Position numbers and translations under genes: made by a program. Shown in pieces: positions 6,691 through 10,816 of a stretch of DNA of 10,816 bases. The notes beneath the pieces are model-generated. The model saw only the letters and a list, made by a program, of their open reading frames with translations. It made no database searches and had not been told where the DNA came from. The stretch covers positions 1 to 10,816 of the forward strand of contig UQVD01000068.1 of assembly GCA_900544385.1 (NCBI GenBank), read 5' to 3'. Position 1 is the stretch's first letter. Every line of letters starts with the position of its first letter. The DNA is from an uncultured Collinsella sp. GTDB taxonomy: Bacteria; Actinomycetota; Coriobacteriia; Coriobacteriales; Coriobacteriaceae.

Positions 6691-7659
6691 CTAGTACTGC
6701 TCGATGCCCATGTAGCGACGAACCTCGGGGCTGTGGTCGAAGACCTTGCCGCGGGCGGCGCGCAGCTTGCAGCTCATGTTGTAGAAGAAGATCGGCTCCA
6801 GGAACGAACGCACGCTGGCGGGCACCTCGCCTACGCCGTACTCGAGTGCATCGAGCACCATGACTGTATCGGTGTGCGTGTTGAGGAACGCGAGCGCGCG
6901 CTCCTCCATGGGGCGGCACTCGCCCGATCCGAGCTGCACAAAGTAGAACACGCCGGGCTCGGTAGCCTCGAAAGGACCGTGGAAATACTCGCCGGAGTGG
7001 ATGTAGCAGCAGTGCTGCCACTGCATCTCCATAAGCGAGCAAATCGCCATAGCGTAGGTCTGGCTAAAGTTGGGGCCGGAGCCCAGGATGTAGAAGAACT
7101 TGTGCTGCTGGCAGAGCTCGGCAAAACGGGCGCCCAGCTCGGCGTTGACCTTCTCGCGGGCGGCGGGCAGCAGCGCATCCATCTGCTTTAGGCCCTCGTA
7201 CATGTCAGCGAGTGCCTCGTAGCCTTCCTGCTGGTCGAGCAGCTCGGCGGCGATCAGAGCGCCGATGCCCTGAGGCACCTCGGCCTGCGGCACGCCCTCG
7301 CCCCAGGGGTAGACCCAGGTGGTCCACTTGCCGTTGTCGATCTTGGAGCCCTCGCAGTCGGTGAGGGCAACGACCTCGGCACCGGCCGCCAGCGCCATCT
7401 CGCAGCCGTCGACGACCTCTTGCGTGTTGCCGCTGTGGCTGCAGGCAATAACGAGCGACTTCGGCCCTAGGCTCTTGGGGGCCATCAGGCAAAACTCGCG
7501 TGCCGTGTAGACCGTCGAGGTAAACGTGGTGGCCTCGCGCTTGAGCAGCTCGTTGGCCGGCATCAGGTCAATCATCGAACCGCCACAAGCAATCCAAAAG
7601 ACATTCTCAATCTTACCCTTGCGCTCGATGATTTCCTGAACCAGATCATGTGCGTTCAT
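6691..7659 (-). CDS. Double SIS-domain protein, FrlB/GlmS-like sugar-phosphate deglycase or isomerase
   Basis: The 322-residue protein has two sugar-isomerase (SIS) domains. The first includes ACGGS (24-28) and SHSGNT (74-79); the second has GSGPNF (193-198). Between and after them are MEMQWQHCCYIHSGEYFHGP (210-229), whose GE..HGP resembles the GlmS isomerase domain, and the C-terminal FDHSPEVRRYMGIEQY. Together with the length, this resembles FrlB/FraB/GfrF enzymes, which split phosphorylated Amadori compounds (fructosamine-6-phosphates) to a sugar phosphate and an amine. A glucosamine- or AgaS-like role cannot be excluded. No glutaminase domain is present, so it is not GlmS itself. AAGGAGGA (complement of 7668-7675) precedes the ATG by 8 bases. 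It lies 144 bases downstream of a GntR/UTRA regulator and has its own promoter with putative operator repeats. No transporter or kinase gene for a sugar pathway is in the window, so uptake must be encoded elsewhere. Confidence 0.82.
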   Translation of the reverse strand: MNAHDLVQEIIERKGKIENVFWIACGGSMIDLMPANELLKREATTFTSTVYTAREFCLMAPKSLGPKSLVIACSHSGNTQEVVDGCEMALAAGAEVVALTDCEGSKIDNGKWTTWVYPWGEGVPQAEVPQGIGALIAAELLDQQEGYEALADMYEGLKQMDALLPAAREKVNAELGARFAELCQQHKFFYILGSGPNFSQTYAMAICSLMEMQWQHCCYIHSGEYFHGPFEATEPGVFYFVQLGSGECRPMEERALAFLNTHTDTVMVLDALEYGVGEVPASVRSFLEPIFFYNMSCKLRAARGKVFDHSPEVRRYMGIEQY

Positions 7660-7715
7660 CCTGATGTTCCTCCTTGTGGGGCGGCTTTGAGCGACGGCTG
7701 CTCGTACCTGCTGTC

Positions 7716-7794
7716 GTTCTATGTTGTCCTATTTATAACACGTGTAACAAAGCCTGTGAAGTCATCTCGGCAAATTTGTTCTATGTTATTCTAT
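7716..7794 (-). promoter_or_regulatory. Pair of 17-base direct repeats flanking the SIS promoter, probable GntR operator
   Basis: On the plus strand GTTCTATGTTGTCCTAT (7716-7732) and GTTCTATGTTATTCTAT (7778-7794) match at 15 of 17 bases, with starts 62 bases apart (about six helical turns). Each contains two CTAT half-sites 10 bases apart; on the minus strand these read ATAGAA/ATAGGA. One copy overlaps the end of the -10 box and the expected start of transcription; the other lies 17 bases upstream of the -35 box, just after the regulator's stop codon. That geometry fits repression by looping or steric block. Binding by the adjacent GntR protein is inferred. Confidence 0.55.
7732..7760 (-). 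promoter_or_regulatory. Promoter of the SIS-domain gene
   Basis: On the minus strand TTCACA (7755-7760) and TATAAA (7732-7737) match five of six positions each of the -35 and -10 consensus, with an ideal 17-base spacer. The spacer contains the 8-base palindrome ACACGTGT, a possible extra regulator site. Transcription would start near 7725, leaving a leader of about 65 bases. Confidence 0.72.
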
Positions 7795-7803
7795 CTATGG
7801 ACG

Positions 7804-8559
7804 TTAGATGTCGAAGACGTAGCGCGAGCCCACGATCTTTTGGCGTCCGAGCAGCAAGGGTCGCTCGTCCTCATCGGTAAAGTACGCCTCCATATAAAAG
7901 AGCGGCTCGCCGACCGGCACCTCCAACAGCGGGGCCGCCTGAGCATCGGCAAGCGCAATCTCCACGGTGCAAGGGTCGGACTTGAGCGGTGCGCGGCCCG
8001 AATGCTCGGCAACGAGCGCAAAGATCGAGTTATCGGTGAGGTCCTTATCGGCAAGTGTCTGCAGATAGGGATGGTCAGCCAGCACAAAGGCGTTGTTCTC
8101 GAGCATGACGGGGATGCCGTCGGCCGTGCGCACGCGCTCGACCACGATAAGCTCGCAGCCGGGCTCTACGCCAAAGAACGCCGCGTCCTCGCGCGTCGCC
8201 GCAACCACCGTGCGCGATACCAGGCGCGCACCCGGCACCATGTCGTTGGCAGCGCAACCCTCGGAAAAGCTCTGAACGTCACCCTTCTGGACAATCTTGC
8301 GCTTGAGCTTGGGCGCGCACACGAACGTGCCCCTCCCCTGCTGGCGGTTGAGATACCCCGCGCGCGACAGCTCCTCGATGGCGCGGCGCACGGTGATGCG
8401 TCCCACGCCGTAGTACTTCGCGAGCTCCATCTCGGAAGGAATGCGCGAGCCGGATGCGTACACGCCACGCGCGATCTCGCCCTTTAGGTCGTCCATAACC
8501 TGCTGGTACAGCGGCACAGCGGACACCTCAGTGCGCTCGGTTTTATCATCGGATGCCAT
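7804..8559 (-). CDS. GntR-family transcriptional regulator with UTRA ligand domain
   Basis: This 251-residue protein belongs to the HutC/FrlR-type GntR regulators, usually repressors released by a sugar-phosphate or similar small molecule. Residues 16-81 form the winged helix: PLYQQVMDDLKGEIARGVY, then GSRIPSEMELAKYYGVGRIT and VRRAIEELSRAGYL, with the wing QQGRGTFV (73-80). Residues about 98-245 are the UTRA domain, ending in the family-typical LLLGRQKIVGSRYVFDI. The effector cannot be read from sequence; the neighbouring SIS gene suggests a phosphorylated sugar or Amadori product. The ATG is 2 bases after the recQ stop, and its GGAG (complement of 8567-8570) lies inside the end of recQ, so the two are likely co-transcribed and possibly translationally coupled. 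The probable operators lie directly downstream, before the SIS gene. Confidence 0.92.
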   Translation of the reverse strand: MASDDKTERTEVSAVPLYQQVMDDLKGEIARGVYASGSRIPSEMELAKYYGVGRITVRRAIEELSRAGYLNRQQGRGTFVCAPKLKRKIVQKGDVQSFSEGCAANDMVPGARLVSRTVVAATREDAAFFGVEPGCELIVVERVRTADGIPVMLENNAFVLADHPYLQTLADKDLTDNSIFALVAEHSGRAPLKSDPCTVEIALADAQAAPLLEVPVGEPLFYMEAYFTDEDERPLLLGRQKIVGSRYVFDI

Positions 8560-8561
8560 CG

Positions 8562-10541
8562 TTATGCTCCATTCCGTGCATGCTCGGACTCAAACTCTTC
8601 AATCGCCGCCATAAACTGCTCGCCAAAGGCGTCGGCCTTTTTCTCGCCGATGCCGCTGACCTGGATAAGCTCATCGCGCGTCTGTGGGCGTAGGCGGCAC
8701 AGGCCGCGCAGGGCCTTGTCGGAAAAGACCATGTACGGCGCCATCTCCAGCTCCGTCGAGATCTCCTTGCGGAGGGCACGCAGGCGCTCGAACAGCTCGG
8801 CATCGTCGCCAACACGCGGGCGCTGATCCAGCTCGGCCTCCTCGCGCAGCAGATCGACGGCGCGGCGGGCGCGGGCCGAGGCCTTGCGCTTGGACGCACG
8901 GCGCTTAACGGTAAAGGCGAACGCCTCATCCTCGACCTCGACGGCACGCGGACCCAGCCCCACGACCGGGTACTGCCCCTGCGAGGTGGCCAGATAACCG
9001 CGGCCGCACAGCTGGCCGATGATGTCCTTGATGCGCCCGACCGATTCGCTCGACAGCTCACCGTAGCCGCGGTCCTCGTCCAGATGCATCTGGCGAATGC
9101 GCTCGATGTTGCCGCCGTGGAGCACATCGGCGATGAGCGACTTGCCAAAGCGCATGGGACGCGTGGCCACGTAGCGCACGGCGGCGCGGGCCATATCGGT
9201 GACGTCCTCGACCTCGAACTGCGTGAGGCAGTTGCTGCAGTTGCCGCAGCTCTCGACGTCGTCCGTGGCGGTGCCGCCCGTACTGGCCGCGGCATGCTCG
9301 GCCGCGGCCTCGTCGCCAAAGTAGCGCAGCATGTATTCGCGCAGGCAGCCGGTGGTATTGCAGTAGCCCTCCATCTGGCTGAGCAGACGATATCGATTCT
9401 GGAGCGCCCACGCGCGCTGCTCGTCGTCGAGCGCCTCATCGGCAGCATCGCCGCGGTCGATCAGAAAGCGGCGCATGCGAAAATCGTTGCCGTTCCACAG
9501 CAAGTAGCAGCTGGCCGGGTCGCTATCGCGGCCGGCGCGGCCCGCCTCCTGGTAGTAGGCTTCGATGCTCTCGGGCACGTTGTTGTGGATCACGTAGCGC
9601 ACGTTGGGCTTGTCGATGCCCATGCCAAAGGCGTTGGTGGCAACCATCACCTGGATATCGTCGTCGATAAAGGCGCGCTGGCTTTGGCGACGGGCGTCGT
9701 TGCCCATGCCGGCATGGTAGCGGCCAACGCGAATGCCGCTGGGGCCCAGCGCCTCGGCAAGCTCGCCCGCCAGCGCATCAACTGTCTTGCGGGTCGAACA
9801 ATACACGATGCCGCTCTCGCTCGAATGCGCGATCACGTAGTCGCGCACCCAGGCAGTCTTGGCCTTGTCGCCCATCTCCTCGCAACCAAAGTAGAGGTTC
9901 TTGCGATCGAAGCCCGTCACTACCGTCGCGGGGTTTTGCAGGCCAAGCATCTGCTGAATGTCCGCGCGCACACGCTCGGTCGCCGTAGCGGTAAAGGCCG
10001 CCACGATGGGGCGCTGCGGCAGGGAATCGATGAACTCGCGAATCTGCAGGTAGGCGGGGCGGAAATCCTGACCCCATTGGCTTACGCAGTGGGCCTCGTC
10101 AATGGCCACGAGCGGCACGCCAATGCCGGCGGAACCCGCAGCCTCCTGCGCAAAGGCCAAAAAACGCGGCTCGAGCAAGCGCTCGGGCGCCACGTACATA
10201 AGCTGGTAGCGGCCCTCGCGCGCTCGCTTGAGCACGGTGTTTTGCTGGGCCGGAGTAAGGCTGGAGTTGAGATAGCTGGGTCGCGCACCCGCCGCGAGCA
10301 ACGCACGGGTCTGGTCCTCCATAAGCGACAGCAGCGGACTCACCACAAAGGTGATGCCGGGCAGCATGAGCGCGGGCACCTGGTAGCAAATGGACTTGCC
10401 GGCGCCCGTGGGCATAACACCCAGCGCATCACGACCGGCAAGGATCGCATCGACCATGCGGTCCTGTCCCGGGCGAAACGAGGTGTAGCCAAAATAGGCG
10501 CCGAGCGTGTCGAGCGCCATCTGCTGCATGCTATCGGTCAT
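8562..10541 (-). CDS. recQ: ATP-dependent DNA helicase RecQ
   Basis: RecQ unwinds DNA 3' to 5' in recombination repair and replication-fork rescue. The 659-residue product has every helicase motif: Walker A PTGAGKS (44-50), SPLLSLMEDQ (68-77), DEAHC (148-152) with the RecQ-specific SQWGQDFRP, FTATAT (183-188), the strand-exchange motif IVYCSTRK (245-252), and QEAGRAGRD (331-339) with its arginine finger. Zinc ligands are Cys399, Cys432, Cys435 and Cys438; the loop between the first and the CGNC cluster is enlarged by an Ala/Thr-rich stretch (411-430). A winged-helix region follows, then a basic linker near 546-560 (KRRASKRKASARARR), and a single HRDC domain at about 582-655 (LIQVSGIGEKKADAFGEQF). 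The ATG at 10541 is preceded by a modest AGGA; Met5 is an alternative. The last codons carry the ribosome binding site of the GntR gene, an unusual pairing of a repair helicase with a sugar regulator. Confidence 0.97.
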   Translation of the reverse strand: MTDSMQQMALDTLGAYFGYTSFRPGQDRMVDAILAGRDALGVMPTGAGKSICYQVPALMLPGITFVVSPLLSLMEDQTRALLAAGARPSYLNSSLTPAQQNTVLKRAREGRYQLMYVAPERLLEPRFLAFAQEAAGSAGIGVPLVAIDEAHCVSQWGQDFRPAYLQIREFIDSLPQRPIVAAFTATATERVRADIQQMLGLQNPATVVTGFDRKNLYFGCEEMGDKAKTAWVRDYVIAHSSESGIVYCSTRKTVDALAGELAEALGPSGIRVGRYHAGMGNDARRQSQRAFIDDDIQVMVATNAFGMGIDKPNVRYVIHNNVPESIEAYYQEAGRAGRDSDPASCYLLWNGNDFRMRRFLIDRGDAADEALDDEQRAWALQNRYRLLSQMEGYCNTTGCLREYMLRYFGDEAAAEHAAASTGGTATDDVESCGNCSNCLTQFEVEDVTDMARAAVRYVATRPMRFGKSLIADVLHGGNIERIRQMHLDEDRGYGELSSESVGRIKDIIGQLCGRGYLATSQGQYPVVGLGPRAVEVEDEAFAFTVKRRASKRKASARARRAVDLLREEAELDQRPRVGDDAELFERLRALRKEISTELEMAPYMVFSDKALRGLCRLRPQTRDELIQVSGIGEKKADAFGEQFMAAIEEFESEHARNGA

Positions 10542-10572
10542 GGTTTCCTAACGTTCAAGTCATCTGCCGCCG

Positions 10573-10578
10573 ATTATA
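10573..10578 (-). promoter_or_regulatory. -10 box of recQ
   Basis: A perfect TATAAT on the minus strand lies 31 bases before the recQ start. No good -35 hexamer is present at 16-18 bases spacing (GTGCTG at 17), and there is no TG extension, so the assignment rests on the -10 box and position only. Confidence 0.5.
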
Positions 10579-10653
10579 CGCCGCCACGCGGACAGCAGCA
10601 CACGGCCGCCGCCCAGACTAGTCGTTTAAGAACGCCCCCAACGGCTAAGGAGT

Positions 10654-10696
10654 GTCCCCAGGTGCCGGCAGAAAAGGAACGTCCCCAAGTGCCGGC
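10654..10696. repeat. Two copies of a 16-base GTCCCC...GTGCCGGC direct repeat
   Basis: GTCCCCAGGTGCCGGC (10654-10669) and GTCCCCAAGTGCCGGC (10681-10696) differ at one base and lie 27 bases apart. Each contains the palindrome GCCGGC. There is no associated reading frame with a ribosome binding site. Such GTCCC-rich phrases recur between genes in some gut bacteria, so a dispersed repeat is likely. Confidence 0.6.
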
Positions 10697-10697
10697 C

Positions 10698-10816
10698 CGG
10701 CAACGCCGATGTTTTGGCGCGGACAGCGAAAGCCCGCCAGAGCGAGCAAGGTGCCTTGAAACAAGGCGGCATTGACCTTCTGGTCATGCCGCCGAAGTTG
10801 AAAGGCAGATTGCCGC
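10698..10816. other. Cluster of short hairpins running off the window end
   Basis: Four stems follow one another: CGGC/GCCG (10698-10708), CCTTG/CAAGG (10754-10766, loop AAA), a long stem 10765-10777 with 10782-10793 (loop TTCT, one bulged T), and GGCA/TGCC (10804-10814). The second and third overlap by two bases. The GC-rich stretch 10728-10743 containing GCCCGCCAGAGC has no partner inside the window and may pair beyond it. This could be a structured repeat, the end of an RNA gene, or a terminator of an unseen gene. No protein-coding signal is evident. Confidence 0.45.

Noticed and set aside
6274..7191. 305-residue plus-strand frame across the dehydrogenase end and SIS gene
   Set aside because: Crosses a strong terminator and covers two real genes on other frames; no start signal.
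9084..10775. 563-residue plus-strand frame opposite recQ
   Set aside because: Antisense to all RecQ helicase motifs; composition is typical of a high-GC shadow frame.

Overview
The window looks like a chromosomal segment of a high-G+C actinobacterial gut anaerobe. The best fit is Collinsella or a close relative in the Coriobacteriia. This rests on codon use (strong G/C third positions), short leaders with AGGAGG-type ribosome binding sites, and the kind of gene content. It was reached by reading alone, without a database search.

Layout from left to right. (1) Positions 1-224 hold the last codons of an IS3-family transposase; its right end follows, then a 200-base leader with a small imperfect tandem repeat. 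(2) 454-3498 (+) encodes a large M16C zinc metallopeptidase (PreP/Cym1 type), closed by a textbook terminator. (3) 3547-3800 has no gene but carries a striking 158-base composite palindrome (two nested hairpins inside one long-range inverted repeat) and a short inverted repeat. (4) 3814-4410 (+) encodes 5-formyltetrahydrofolate cyclo-ligase, convergent with (5) metA, 4445-5371 (-), whose active-site residue Glu111 predicts acetyl-CoA rather than succinyl-CoA as donor. (6) Divergent from metA, 5582-6559 (+) encodes an L-lactate / L-2-hydroxyacid dehydrogenase with its own promoter and a 15-bp GC-rich terminator. (7) On the minus strand, reading right to left, recQ (10541-8562), a GntR/UTRA regulator (8559-7804) and a double-SIS sugar-phosphate deglycase-like protein (7659-6691) follow one another. 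recQ and the regulator are 2 bases apart. The SIS gene has its own well-formed promoter, flanked by two copies of a 17-base direct repeat that is the likely operator of the regulator. (8) 10542-10816 upstream of recQ holds a recQ -10 box, a 16-base direct repeat and a cluster of hairpins running off the window.

The genes are mostly housekeeping: peptide degradation, folate recycling, methionine synthesis, redox balance and DNA repair. The regulator plus SIS protein form a small sugar or Amadori-product module. No phage, CRISPR or defence system is seen. The unusual content is in the intergenic DNA: a 14-base motif occurring four times, once as a complete terminator and once between two divergent promoters; the composite palindrome, whose two A.C mismatches become G.U pairs if the minus strand is transcribed; and the putative operator pair.
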